NCBI RefSeq assembly: GCF_036320965.1
Contig: NC_092270.1
Coordinates: forward strand, 23,717,593-23,781,592
From: Panulirus ornatus
Taxonomy: Eukaryota > Arthropoda > Malacostraca > Decapoda > Palinuridae
Length of the DNA stretch: 64,000 nt
Reading direction: 5' to 3'
Translations under genes and position numbers: made by a program
Shown: piece after piece, positions 12,571 through 24,319 of the stretch
Position numbering within the stretch: position 1 is the stretch's first letter
How the letters are laid out: the number at the start of each line of letters is the position of its first letter
Notes under the pieces: model-generated
Database searches by the model: none
What the model was told of the DNA's origin: nothing
What the model saw: the letters and a program-made list of their open reading frames with translations, nothing else

Positions 12571-12695
12571 TCCGGTGGGTCCGTGCGTTTCCTTTTGGTG
12601 TACCCATGCCTTTCCTTCTGGTGGGTCCGTGCCTTTCCATCTGGTGGGCACGTGCCTTTCCTTCTTGTGGACCCGTGTCTTTCCTTCTGGTTGAC

Positions 12696-13448
12696 GTGTA
12701 GATAAAGAACGTGTATTGTGGGACAGTGCACATAGATATAAAGGTGTGTTGTTGTTGTTGTTGTTGTTTTTGTTTTTGCTGGTAAGCAACATAGAAATGC
12801 ACCTTGGTCTGATAAGGTTATAGCCTGCCAGTTGTGGATGAGTTGCATCAGATATAAGCTGGCCATGACATGCGCTAACAATAATGCTCCTATGGCAGGT
12901 AAGGTGTTTGTCAGTGGTGCGCTACTCAACGCTGAGTCAGGATGATGCCTGCCGTAATTTATGCCGATCAGTTTACGTTAGACGTGTTCTAGATCATAGG
13001 TGTCTTCTTACCAATAACCAATGACAGAAACGATAAAAATATATTTTTTTAAACATGAAGATCAGTAAAATTATGATACACTTCGAAAGATATTAATGCC
13101 ATACTGGACTATAAAACCATTGTGTTGTTATGATGTGTTGTTATCATGATGCTCCCTCCGCATGTAGCTCCAACGACAGTCTTGTATAAGCGTTGGGAGA
13201 GCGCGTGTCTTCTGTCGTGCCTTACCCACTCCACACATCGGTGTCTACCATCATCTTGTGCCAGGCTCTTTTCATTTCCAGACGAAGGTAAAACACTTGA
13301 TCCTCGTCTGGAGAACAAACTGTAATTCACTGCAGCATAATTATCATCTGGACTGACCAGGATATGATTGTAACTGTGTTTGCTCTTGGTAGCAGCTGCA
13401 GTCAGGGTGTAGCGAGCAGCAGCAGCAGCTATGATGAGGAGGTGGTGA
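12696..13448. other. Single-copy-like spacer between the two arrays
   Basis: Balanced-composition sequence following the abrupt end of array 1. It contains a (GTT)7 tract, an AT-richer stretch around 13,000-13,090, and one minus-strand 73-codon frame at 13,330-13,109 with no domain I recognise, no repeat character and no clear gene context. A second minus-strand frame starts at 12,929, passes through the GTT tract as poly-Thr and runs into array 1. Its first roughly 60 residues are non-repetitive and include a hydrophobic stretch, but nothing supports it as a gene. I see no tRNA, rRNA, splice-supported exon or transposon terminus here. This is the only place in the window suited to unique probes. 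Confidence 0.6.
12748..12768. repeat. (GTT)7 microsatellite
   Basis: Seven perfect GTT units followed by a T-rich TTTGTTTTTG tail, about 50 bp outside the right edge of array 1. Confidence 0.95.
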
Positions 13449-13977
13449 GCAGCAGCATCTGTGGTGAGGGTGTGGTATGCAGCAGAAGCTGTTGTGAGAA
13501 CGCGGTGTGCAGCAGAAGCTGTGGTGAGGGCATGGTGTTAGCAGAAGTTGTGGTGAGGGTGTGGTGTTAGCAGAAGCTGTGGTGAGAATGTGGTGTGCAG
13601 CAGAAGCTGTGGTGAGGGTATGGTGGGCAGCAGAAGCTGTGGTGAGGGTATGGTGTTAGCAGAAGTTGTGGTGAGGGTGTGGTGTTAGCAGAAGCTGTGG
13701 TGAGAATGTGGTGTGCATCAAAAGCTGTAGTGAGGGTATGGTGTTAGCAGAAGCTGTGGTGATGGCATAATGTTAGCAGAAGTTGTGGTGAGGGTGTGGT
13801 GTTAACAGAAGCTGTGGTGAGAATGTGGTGTGCATCAAAAGCTGTAGTGAGGGTATGGTGTTAGCAGAAGCTGTGGTGATGGCATAATGTTAGCAGAAGT
13901 TGTGGTGAGGGTGTGGTGTTAACAGAAGCTGTGGTGAGAATGTGGTGTGCAGCAGAAGCTGTGGTGAGAATGTGTTG
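13449..13977 (+). repeat. 29-30 bp minisatellite with 117-bp higher-order units
   Basis: Monomers read AGCAGAAGCTGTGGTGAGGG plus about 9-10 bases ending GTGGTGTT or GTGGTGTGC. From about 13,510 they group into four consecutive four-monomer units with a period of 117 bp: about 13,510, 13,627, 13,744 and 13,861 to 13,977. The last two copies are nearly identical and share the GATGGCATAATG and GCATCAAAAGCTGTAG variants. Monomers before 13,510 are more diverged and grade into an AGC-rich start. The array stops at 13,977, and 130 bp of unremarkable sequence separates it from array 2. Confidence 0.9.
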
Positions 13978-14763
13978 GGACATCAGGTAAGGGGGCTGGC
14001 AGGTCCCCTGCCTGGTCTGAACAGCAACTGTGCTGAGGATGTAATGGAGTGAACACAGAGGTAACAACAATTACGTGTGACCCTAAGTAACCTCATCTTC
14101 ACCATCAGGTGCCTCTGGTGGTGGTGATTTGCCTCTAGTGGTGGTCATGTGCCTCTGGTGGTGGTGATATGCCTCTAGTGGTGGTCATGTGCCTCTGGTG
14201 GTGATAATGTATGTCTTCGGGGGGTGATGTGTCCCTTGTGTTGATGTGCCTTTGGTGGCGGTGATGTGCCTTTGTTGGTGGTAATGTCTTTGGTGGTTGT
14301 GAAGTGCCTTTCGTGTTGATGATGTATCTCTCGTGGTGGTGAAGTCTTATGGTAGTGATGTGCCCATTGTGGTGGTGATGAATGTCTTGAAGTGGTGAAG
14401 TGCCTCTGGTGGTTATGATGTATGTCTGGTAGTGGTAATGTGTCTCTGTGGGTGGTGATATACCTCTGGTGGTGGTGATGTGCCTTTGGTGGTGGTAAAG
14501 TGCCTCTGTTGGTGGTAATTTGCCTTTGATATTGTTGATGTTTCTCTAGTGGTGGTGTTGTGCCTTTAGTGGGGGTTGTGTAACTCTCGTGGTGTTAATC
14601 CTTCTTTGTTGGTGGTGAAGTGCCTCTGTTGGTGTATCTCTCGTGGTGGTGAGGTGCCTTTGGTGGTTACGATGTTCCTCTGGTGGTGGTGATGTGCCTT
14701 TGGTTGTTGTGGAACGCCTCTGGTGTTGGTGATGTGCTTCTAATAGTGGTGATGTGCCTCTGG

Positions 14764-16032
14764 TCGCGGTAATGTTCCTTTGGTTGTGGTAGTGTGTATC
14801 TGGTGGTGGTAAAGTGGCTCTAGTGGTGATGTGCCTCTGGTGGTGGTGATGTGCCTCTGGTGGCGGTGAAGTGCCTCTGGTCGTGGTAATATTCCTTTGG
14901 TTGTAGTGGTGTGTATCTGGTGGTGGTAAAGTGTCTCTGGTGGTGATGTGCTTCTGGTGGAGGTGATGTGCCTCTGGTGGCGGTGAAGTGCCTCTGGTCG
15001 TGGTAATATTCCTTTGGTTGTAGTGGTGTGTATCTGGTGGTGGTAAAGTGTCTCTGGTGGTGATGTGCTTCTGGTGGAGGTGATGTGCCTCTGGTGGCGG
15101 TGAAGTGCCTCTGGTCGTGGTAATATTCCTTTGGTTGTAGTGGTGTGTATCTGGTGGTGGTAAAGTGTCTCTGGTGGTGATGTGCTTCTGGTGGAGGTGA
15201 TGTGCCTCTGGTGGCGGTGAAGTGCCTCTGGTCGTGGTAATATTCCTTTGGTTGTAGTGGTGTGTATCTGGTGGTGGTAAAGTGTCTCTGGTGGTGATGT
15301 GCTTCTGGTGGAGGTGATGTGCCTCTGGTGGCGGTGAAGTGCCTCTGGTCGTGGTAATATTCCTTTGGTTGTAGTGGTGTGTATCTGGTGGTGGTAAAGT
15401 GTCTCTGGTGGTGATGTGCTTCTGGTGGAGGTGATGTGCCTCTGGTGGCGGTGAAGTGCCTCTGGTCGTGGTAATATTCCTTTGGTTGTAGTGGTGTGTA
15501 TCTGGTGGTGGTAAAGTGTCTCTGGTGGTGATGTGCTTCTGGTGGAGGTGATGTGCCTCTGGTGGCGGTGAAGTGCCTCTGGTCGTGGTAATATTCCTTT
15601 GGTTGTAGTGGTGTGTATCTGGTGGTGGTAAAGTGTCTCTGGTGGTGATGTGCTTCTGGTGGAGGTGATGTGCCTCTGGTGGCGGTGAAGTGCCTCTGGT
15701 CGTGGTAATATTCCTTTGGTTGTAGTGGTGTGTATCTGGTGGTGGTAAAGTGTCTCTGGTGGTGATGTGCTTCTGGTGGAGGTGATGTGCCTCTGGTGGC
15801 GGTGAAGTGCCTCTGGTCGTGGTAATATTCCTTTGGTTGTAGTGGTGTGTATCTGGTGGTGGTAAAGTGTCTCTGGTGGTGATGTGCTTCTGGTGGAGGT
15901 GATGTGCCTCTGGTGGCGGTGAAGTGCCTCTGGTCGTGGTAATATTCCTTTGGTTGTAGTGGTGTGTATCTGGTGGTGGTAAAGTGTCTCTGGTGGTGAT
16001 GTGCTTCTGGTGGAGGTGATGTGCCTCTGGTG
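14764..16032 (+). repeat. 117-bp higher-order repeat, ten apparently identical copies
   Basis: A six-monomer unit (five of 20 bp and one of 17 bp) repeats with an exact 117-bp period at 14,881, 14,998, 15,115, 15,232, 15,349, 15,466, 15,583, 15,700, 15,817 and 15,934. The copies I compared are identical; the last changes after about 16,031. A diverged version at 14,764-14,880 (CGCGGTAATG in place of CGTGGTAATA, and other changes) looks like the ancestral unit. As 117 is divisible by three, the minus strand carries a 476-codon frame with a perfect 39-residue repeat. I regard that frame as a by-product. The homogeneity contrasts sharply with the surrounding array and indicates very recent expansion, or an assembly that replicated one unit. 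Confidence 0.93.
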
Positions 16033-19000
16033 GTGGTAATGTGTCTCTTGTGGTGGTGATTTGCCATTTCTACTGATGATATGCCTTTGGAGGTGGTGAT
16101 GTGCCTCTGTGGTTGTAATATGCCTTTGGTAGTTGTGAAGTACCTTTCGTGTTGGTGATGTATCTCTCATGGTGGTGAAGTGGATCTGGTGGTGGCGATG
16201 TGCCTCTGGTGGTGATGATGTGCCTTTGGTGGTGGTAAAATGCCTCTGATGGTGGTATTTTGCCTATGGTGGTGCTGTTGTGTCTCTGGTGGTGGTGTTA
16301 TGCCTTTGGTAGTTTTGATGTGCCTCCGGTGGTGTTGATGCGCCTTTGGTGGTGGTGATATTCCTCTGTTGATATTGATGTACCCCTCATGGTGGTGAAA
16401 TGACTCTGGTGGTTGCGAAGTTTCTCTAGTGGTGGTGATGCGCTTTTCATGGTGGATTAGCGCCTCTGGTGTTGGTGATATGCCACTTGTGGTGCTGATG
16501 TTTCTTTGGTGGTTATGAAATGCATTTTGTGGTAATATGCCTTTAGTGGTGGTGATATTTCATTGAAGGTGGTAAAGTGCCTTTTGTGGTGATGTTCTTC
16601 TCTTGTTGGTGAATTGAATGGGTTGGTGGTAATATGCCTCTAGTGGTGATGTGCCACTGGTTGTGGTGATGTGTCTCTGGTAGTGGTGATGTGCCTCTGT
16701 TCGCGGTAATGCTCCTTTGGATGTGGTAATGTATCCCTGTTGGTAGTAAGCGGCTCTGGTGGTGATATGCCTCTGGTAGTGCTAATATGAGTTTTGTGGT
16801 GGTGATGTGTCTCTCGTAGTGATGCGCCTTTGGTGATGGTGTGCCACCGGTGGTGGTAATATGTCATTAGAAGTTGCGAAGTGCCTTTCGTGTTGTCATT
16901 GTATCTCTCGTGGAGGTGAAGTCTTATGGTGGTGATGTGCCTATGGTGGTGGTAACGGATGTCTAGAAGTGGTGAAGTGCCTCTTGTGGCTGTGATGTGT
17001 GTCTGGTGGTGGTACTGTATCTCTGGGGGTGGTGATGTTCCTCTGGTGGTGATGATGTGCCTTTGGTGGTGCTAAAGTGCCTCTGTTGGTGGTAATTTGT
17101 CTTTGGTGGTGTTGATGTCTCTCTTGTGGTAGTGTTGTGCTTTTAGTGGTGGTGTTGTGCCTATAGTGGTGTTGATCCGCATTTGAATGTGTTGAAGTGC
17201 TTCTGTTGGTGGTGATGTACCTCTCGTGGTGGTGAGCTACCTCTGGTGGTTCCGAAGTTCCTCTCGTGGTGGTGATGTGCCTTTGGTGGTGGTGGAGAGT
17301 CCCTAATGGTGGTCATGTGCCTCTGGTCGCGGTAATGTTCCTTTTGTTGTGGTGGTGTGTATTGGTGGTGGTAAAGTGGCTCTGGTAGTGATGTGTCTTT
17401 GTTGGTGGTAATGTGTCTCTTGTGGTGGTGATGTGCCTCTTCTGCTGGTGATGCACCTTTGGTGGTTGCGATGTGCCTCTGGTGGTGGTAATATCCCTTT
17501 GGTAGTTGTGAAGTGCCTTTCGTGTTTGTGATGTATCTCTCGTGGTGAAGTGGCTCTAGTGGTGGTGCTATGCCTCTGGTGGTGGTGATGGGTGTCTAGA
17601 GGTGGCGAAGTGCTTCTGGTGGTTGCAATATGTGTCTAGTGGTCGTAATTTGTCTCTGATGATAGTGACGTGCCTCTGGTGGTGGTGATGTGCTTTTGGT
17701 GGTGGTAAAGTTCCTCTGATGGTAGTGATTTGCCTTTGTTGGTGTTGTTGTGTCTCTGGTGGTGGTGTTCTGCCTTTGGCTGTCTTGATGTCACTCTGGT
17801 GGTGTTGATAAGCCTTTGGTGGTGGTGATATGCCTCTATTGGTGGTGATATACCTCTCGTGGTGGTGAGGTGACTCTGGTGGTTGTGAAGTTCGTTCAGT
17901 GGTGGTGATGTGCCTCTGTTGGTGGAGGAGCGCCTCTGGTGTTGGTGATGTGCCTCTTGTGGTGTTGATATGACTCTGGTGGTTGTGATGTGCATCTTAT
18001 GGTAATGTGCATTAGGTGAGGATGATATTTCATTGAAGGTGATAAAGTGCCTTTTGTGGTGATGCTCTTCTCGTGGCGGTGAATTGCATGCGTTGTTGGT
18101 AATATGCCTCTAGTGGTAATGTGCCTCTGTTTGTGGCGATGTGCTTCTGGCGGTGGTGATGTGCCTCTGGTCGTAGTAATGTTCCTTTGGTTGCGGTAGT
18201 GTGTCTCTGATGATGATAAAGTGGCTCTGGTTGTGATGTGCTTCTAGCGTTGGTGATGTGCCTCTGGTCGCGGTAACGTTCCTTTGATTGTGGTAATGTG
18301 TCTCTGGTGTCGATAAAGTGGCTCTGGTGGTGATGTGCCTCTGGTGTTGGTGATTTGCCTCTAGAGGTGGTGATGTGCCTCTGTTGGTGATAATGTGTGT
18401 CTTTGGGGGTGATGCGCCTCTTGTGCTGGTGATGTACCTTTGGTGGCGGTGATGTGCCTTTGTTCGTGGTAATGCGCCTTTGGAGGTTGTGAAGTGACTT
18501 TCGTGTTGATGATGTATCTTTCGTGGTGGTGAAGTCTTAAGGTGGTGATGTGCCTATGGTGGTGGTGATGGGTGTCTAAAAGTGGTGAAGTGCCTCTGGT
18601 GGTTTTGATGTGTGTATGGTGGTGGTAATGTGTCTCTGGTGGTGGTGATGTACCTCTGGTGGTGGTGATGTGCCTTTGGTCGTGGCAAAGTACCTCTGAT
18701 GGTGGTAATTAGCCTTTGGTGATGTTGATGTGTCTCTGGTGGTGGTGTTGTGCCTTTAGTGGGGGTGGGGTGCCTCTGGTGGTGTTAATCTCCTTTGATG
18801 GCGGTGAAGTGCCTCTGTTGGTGTTGATGTACCTCTCGTGGTGGTGTAATGCCTTTGGTGGTTGCGATGTTCCTCTGGTGGTGGCGATGTGCCTTAGGTG
18901 GTTGTGGAACGCCTCTGATGTTGGTGATGTGCATCCAATGGTGGTGTGTTTATGGTGGTGTGTATCTGGTGGTGGTAAAGCGGCTCTGGTGGTGATGTGC

Positions 19001-21769
19001 CTCTGGTGGTGGTGATGTGCTTCTGATGGGAGCAATGTGTCTCTCGTCGTGGTAATTTGCCTCTTCTGCTGGTGATGTGTCTTTGGTGGTAGCGATGTAC
19101 CTCTGTTGGTGGAAATATGCCTTTGGTAGTTTTGAAGTGCCTTTCGTGTTGATGATTTACCTCTCCTGGTGGTGAAGTGGTTCTGGTGGTGGTGATGTGC
19201 CTCTAGTGGTGGTGATGTGCCTCTTGTCGCGGTAATGTTCCGTTGGTTGTGGTGGTGTGTATCTGGTGGTGGTAAAGCGGCTCTAGTGGTGATGTGCCTC
19301 TTCTGCTGGTGATGTGCCTTTGGTGGTGGTGAGGTGCCTTTCGTGGTGGTAATATGCCTTTGATCGTTGTGAAGTGTCTTTCTTGTTGATGATATAACTC
19401 TCGTGGTGATGAAGTGGCTTTGGTGGTGGTGATGTGCCTCTGGTGGTGGTGAAGTACCTCTGGTGGTGGTGAAGTGCCTCTGGTCTCGGTAATACTCCTT
19501 TGTTTGTAATGGTGTGTATCTGGTGTTGGTAAAGTGGCTCTGGTGGTGATGTGCTTCTGGTGGTGGTGATGTGCCTCTGGTGGTGGTAATGTGTCTCTTG
19601 TGGAGGTGATTTGCCACTTCTAGAGGTGATATGCCTTTGGTGGTGGTGATGTGCCTCTTTGGTTATAATATACCTTTGGTAGTTGTGAAGTGCCTTTCGT
19701 GTTGGTGATGTATGTCTCATGGTGGTGAAGTGGATCTGGTGGTGGTGATGTGCCTCTGGTGTTGGTGATGGGGGTCTATATGTGGTGAAGTTCCTCTGGT
19801 GGTTGTAACGTAAGTCCAGTGGTTGAATTTTGTCTCTGGTGGTGGTGATGTGCCTCTGGTGGTGGTGATGTGCCTTTGGTGGTGGTAAAGTGCCTCTGAT
19901 GATGGTATTTTGTCTTTGGTGGTGTTGTTGTGCCTCTGGTGGTGGTGTTATACCTTTGGTAGACTTGATGTTTCTCTGGTGGTGTTGATGCGCCTTGGTG
20001 GTGGTGATATTCCTCTGTTGATGTTGATGTACCTCTCATGGTGGTGATGTGACTCTGGTGGTTCCGAAGTTTCTCTGATGGTGGTGATGCGCTTTTCGTG
20101 GTGGTGGAGCGCCTCTGGTGTTGGTGATGTGCGTCTTGTGGTGTTGATGATCCTTTAGTTGTTAAGATATGCATTTTGTGGTAATGTGCCTTTTGGTGGA
20201 GGTGATATTTCATTGAAGGTTTTAAAGTGCCTTTTGAGATGATTTTCTTCTCTTGTTGGTGATTTGAATGGGTTGTTGGTAATATACCTCTAGTGGCGAT
20301 GTGCCACTGCTTGTGGTGATGTGCCTCTGGTGGTGGTGATGTGCCTCTGTTCGCGGTAATGTTCTTTTGGATGTGGTAATGTATCCCTGTTGGTTGTAAG
20401 TGGCTCTAGTGGTGATGTGCCTCTGGTAGTGGTAATATGTCTCTTGTAGTGGTGATGTGTCTCTCGTTGTAGTGATGCCCCTTTGGTGGTGGTGATGTGC
20501 CACTGGTGGTGGTAATATGTCTTTAGTAGTTGCGAAGTGCCTTTCGTGTTGGTGATGTACCTCTAGTGGTGATGAAGTCTTATTGTGGTGATGTGCCTAT
20601 GGTGGTTGTGATGGGTGTCTAGAAGTGGTGAAGTGCCTCTTGTGTGTCTGGTGGTTGTAATGTGTCTCTGGTGGTAGTGATGTACCTCTGGTGGTGATGA
20701 TGTGCCTTTAGTGGTGGTAAAGTGCCTCTATTGGTGGTAATTTGCCTTTGGTGGTGTTGATGTGTCTCTTGTGGTGGTGTTGTGCCTTTAGTGGTGGTGG
20801 TGTGCCTCTGGTGGTGTTGATCCGCATTTGAATGTGTTGAAGTGCCTCTGTTGGTGGTAATGTACCTTTCGTGATGCTGAGGTGCCTTTGGTGGTTGCGA
20901 AGTTCCTCTGGTGGTGGTGATGTGCCTTTGATGATGGTGGAGCGCCTCTGGTGTTGGTGATGTGCCTCTAATGGTGGTGATGTGCCTCTGGTCGCAGTAA
21001 TGTTCCTTTGGTTGTGGTGGTGTGCATCTGGTGTTAGTAAATTGGCTCTGGTAGTGATGTCTCTGGTGGTTGTAGTGTGTCTTTTGTGGTGGTGATGTGC
21101 CTCTTCTCCTGGTGATGTGCCTTTGGTGGTGGTTTTGGGCCTCTGCTGGTGGTAATATGCTTTTGGTAGTTGTGGAGTGCCTTTCGTGTTGGTGATATAC
21201 CTCTCGTGGTGATTAAGTGGCTCTGTTGGTGGTTGTGTGCCTTTGGTAGTGGTGATGTGCCTCTGGTCGCGGTAAAATTCCTTTGGTTGTGGTAGTGTGT
21301 ATCTGGTGCTGGTAAAATGGCTCTGGTGGTGATGTGCCTCTGGTGGTGGTGATTTGCCTTTCGTGGTGGTAATGTGTCATTCATGGTGGTGATTTGCCTC
21401 TTTTCCTGGTGATATGCCTTTTGGGGTGGTGATGTGCCTCTGGTGGTGGTAATATGCCGTTGTAAGTTGTGAAGTGCCTTTCGTGTTGGTAATGATCTCT
21501 CTTGATGGTGAAGTGGCTCTGGTGGTGGCAATGTGCCTCTGATTGTTCTGATGGGTGTCTATAGGTGGTGAATTGCTTCTGGTGGATGTAATGTGCGTCT
21601 GGTGGTTGTATTGTGTCTCTGGTGGTGGTGATGTGCATCTTTTGGTGGTGATATGCATCTGGTGGTGGTGATGCGCCTTTGGTGGAGGTAAAGCTCCTGT
21701 GATGGTGGTAATTTGCCTTTGGTGTTATTGTGTCTCTGGTGGTGGTGTTATGCCTTTGGTGGTCTTCAT

Positions 21770-23650
21770 GTGTCTCTGGTGGTGTTTATGCGCCTTTGGT
21801 GGCGTTGATATGCCTCTGTTGGTGGTGATGTACCTCCCGTGGTGGTGAGGTGCCTCACGTGGTTGTGAAGATTCTCTGGTGGTGGTGATGCGCCTTTCAT
21901 GGTGGTGGAGCGCCTCTGGTGTTGGTGATGTGCCTCTTGTTGTGTTGATGTGCCTTTTGTGGTTATGATGTGCATTTTCTGGTAATGTGCCTTTGGTGGG
22001 GTGATATTTTATTGAAGGTGGTAAAGTGCCCTTTGTGGTGATGTTTTTCTCGTGGTGGTGAATTGAATGGGTTGGTGGTAATATGCCTCTAGTGTTGATG
22101 TGCCTCTAGTTGTGGTAATGTGCCTCTGTTGGTGGTAATGTGACTCTGGTCGCGGTAATGTTCCTTTGTTTGTGGTAGTGTGTCCCTGTTGGTAGTAAGT
22201 GGCTCTGGTGGTGATGTTCCTCTGGTGTTGGTAATATGTCTCTCGTGGTGGTGATGTGGCTCTTGTTGTGGTGATGTGCCTTTGGTGGTGGTGATGTGCT
22301 ACTGGTGTTGGTAATATGCTTTGGTAGTTGTTAAGTGCCCTTTTTGTTGGTGATGTACCTCTAGTGGTGGTGAAGTGGCTCCGGTAGTAGTGATGTGCCT
22401 CTGGTGGTGGTGATGGGTGTCTACAAGTGCTGAAGTGCCTCTGGTGGTTATGATATGTGTCTGGTGGTGGTAATGTGTCTCTGGTGATTTTGATGTGCCT
22501 CTGATGGCGGTGATGTCCCTTTGGTGGTGGTAATGTGCCTCTGGTGTTGGTAATTTCCCTTTAGTGGTGTTAATGTGCCTCTGGTGGTAGTGTTGTGCCT
22601 TTGCTGTTGGTGATGTGCCTCTGGTGGTGTTGATGCGCTTTTTTTGGTGGTGAAGTGCCTCTGTTGGTGGTGATGTACCTCTCGTGGTGGTGAGGTGCCT
22701 CTGGTGGTTGTGAAGTTTCTCTAGTGGTTTTAATGTGCCTCTGGTGTTGGTGGAGCGCTTCTGGTGTTGGTGATGTATCGCTTGAGGTGTTGATGTGACT
22801 CTGGTGGTTATGATATGCATCTTATGGTAATGTGCCTTTGGTGGTGGCGATATTTAATTGGAGGTGGTAAAGTGTCTTTTGTGGTGATGTTCTCGTAGCT
22901 GTGCATTGCATGTGTTGGTGGTAATATGCCTGTAGTGGTGATGTGCCTCTGTTTGTGGCGGTGTGCCTCTGGCGGTGGTGATGTGCCTCCGGTCGCGGTA
23001 ATGTTCCTTTGGTTGTGGTAGTGTGTCTCTGGTGCTGGTAAAGTTGCTCTGGTGGTGATATGCCTTTGGTGGTGGTGATGTGCCTCTGGCTGTGCTAATG
23101 TGTCTCTTGTGGGGGTGATGTGCCTCTTGTGCTGGTGATGTGCCATTGGTTTCGGTGATGTGCCTTTTTTGGTGGTAATGTACATTTGGTACCTGTGAAG
23201 TACCTTTCGTGTTGGTGATGTACCTCTCATGGTGGTGAAGTATTATTTTGGTGATGTGCCTCTGGTGGTGGTGATGGGTGTCTAGAGGTAGTGAAGTGCC
23301 TCTGGTGGTTAGGATGTGTGTATGGTGGTGGTAATGTGTCTCTGGTGGTGGAGATGTACCTCTGATAGTGGTGATGTGTCTTTGATGGTGGTGAAGTGCC
23401 TCTGTTGGTGGTAATTTGTCTTTGGTGGTGTTGATGTGTCTCTGGTGGTGGTGTTGTGCCTTTACTTGTGGTGGTGTGCCTTTGGCGATGTTGAACTACC
23501 TTTGATGGTAGTGAAGTGCCTCTGTTGGTGGTGATGTACCTTTTGTGGTGGTGATGTGCCATTGGTGGTTGCGATGTTCATCTTGTGGTGGTGATGTGCC
23601 TTTGGTTGTTTTGGAGCGCCTCTGGTGTTGGTGATGTGCCTGTAATGGTG
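21770..23650 (+). repeat. Kilobase duplication D, copy 1 (array 2)
   Basis: This tract matches 24,320-26,310 at an offset of 2,549-2,551 bp over its left half and about 2,665 bp over its right half. Shared rare monomers include CGCTTGAGGTGTTGATG, ACATTTGGTACCTGTGAAG and AAGTATTATTTTGGTGATG. Edges are approximate because similarity fades gradually into ordinary array. Confidence 0.8.
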
Positions 23651-24319
23651 GTGATGTGCCTTTGGTCGCGGTGGCTCTGGTGTTGATGTGCCTTTGGTGG
23701 TGATGATATGCCTCTGGTGATGGTAATAAGCCTTTGGTAGTTGTGAAGTGCCTTTGGTGTTGGTGATGTATCTCTCGTGGTGATTAAGTAGCTTTGGTGG
23801 TGGTAATGTGCCTCTAGTGGTGGTGATGTGTGTCTGGTCGAGGTAATATTCCTTCGCTTCTAATGGTGTGTATCTGTTGATGGTAAGGTGGCTCTGGTGG
23901 TGACGTGCCTCTTGTGGTGGTGATGTGCCTCTGGTTGTGGTAATGAGTCTCTTGTGGTTGTGATTTGCCTCTTCTGCTGTTGATGTGCCTTTGGTGGTGC
24001 TGATGTGCCTCTGGTGGTGGTAATATGCCTTTGGTAGTTGTGAAGTGCCTTTCGTGTTGGTGATATATCTTTCGTGGTGAAGTGGCTCTAGTGGTGGTGA
24101 TGTGCCTCTGATGGTGGTGAATGGTGTCTAGAGGTGGTGAAGTGCTTCTGGTGGTTGTAATATGTGTCTGGTGGTTGTAATGTGTCTCTGGTGGTTGTGA
24201 TGTGCTTCTGGTGGTGGCGATGTGCCTTTGGTGGAGGTAAACTTCCTCTGATGGTGGTAATTTGCCTTTGGTGGTGTCGTGTCTCTGGTGGTGGTGTTCT
24301 GCCTTTGGTGCTGTTGATG

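Larger units (their letters stand above)
1..12695. repeat. Minisatellite array 1, 23-bp monomer
   Basis: Continuous head-to-tail array with no spacers. The monomer is 19 bases reading GTGCCTTTCCTTCTGGTGG on the + strand followed by four variable bases (GTCC, ACCC, GCCC, GCAC and others), giving 23 bp. Common variants have CTTCCGG, CTTTTGG or GGGACAAT segments, and monomers of slightly different length occur. The + strand consensus has almost no A. Because 23 is not divisible by 3, three monomers make a 69-bp frame-restoring unit, so open frames show a 23-residue period: basic on the minus strand (GPPEGKAR, HQKERHG and STRRKGT blocks), hydrophobic on the plus strand (PFLLVGPCLSFWW). Both strands are open in several overlapping frames, so this is not evidence of coding. 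The array starts before the window and ends abruptly at about 12,695, where single-copy sequence begins. Function unknown. Confidence 0.97.

Noticed and set aside
1..12695. Telomeric or C2H2 zinc-finger array
   Set aside because: There is no TTAGG-type repeat, and the translated repeats lack the paired Cys and His spacing of zinc fingers.
13109..13330. 73-codon minus-strand frame in the spacer as a small gene
   Set aside because: No recognised domain, promoter, splice or conservation evidence. A frame of this length is expected by chance.
14740..16170. A 476-codon minus-strand His/Thr/Pro-rich frame with a perfect 39-residue repeat, as a possible structural protein
   Set aside because: The repeat follows from the exact 117-bp DNA period. 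The flanking array gives similar composition in every frame and there are no gene signals.
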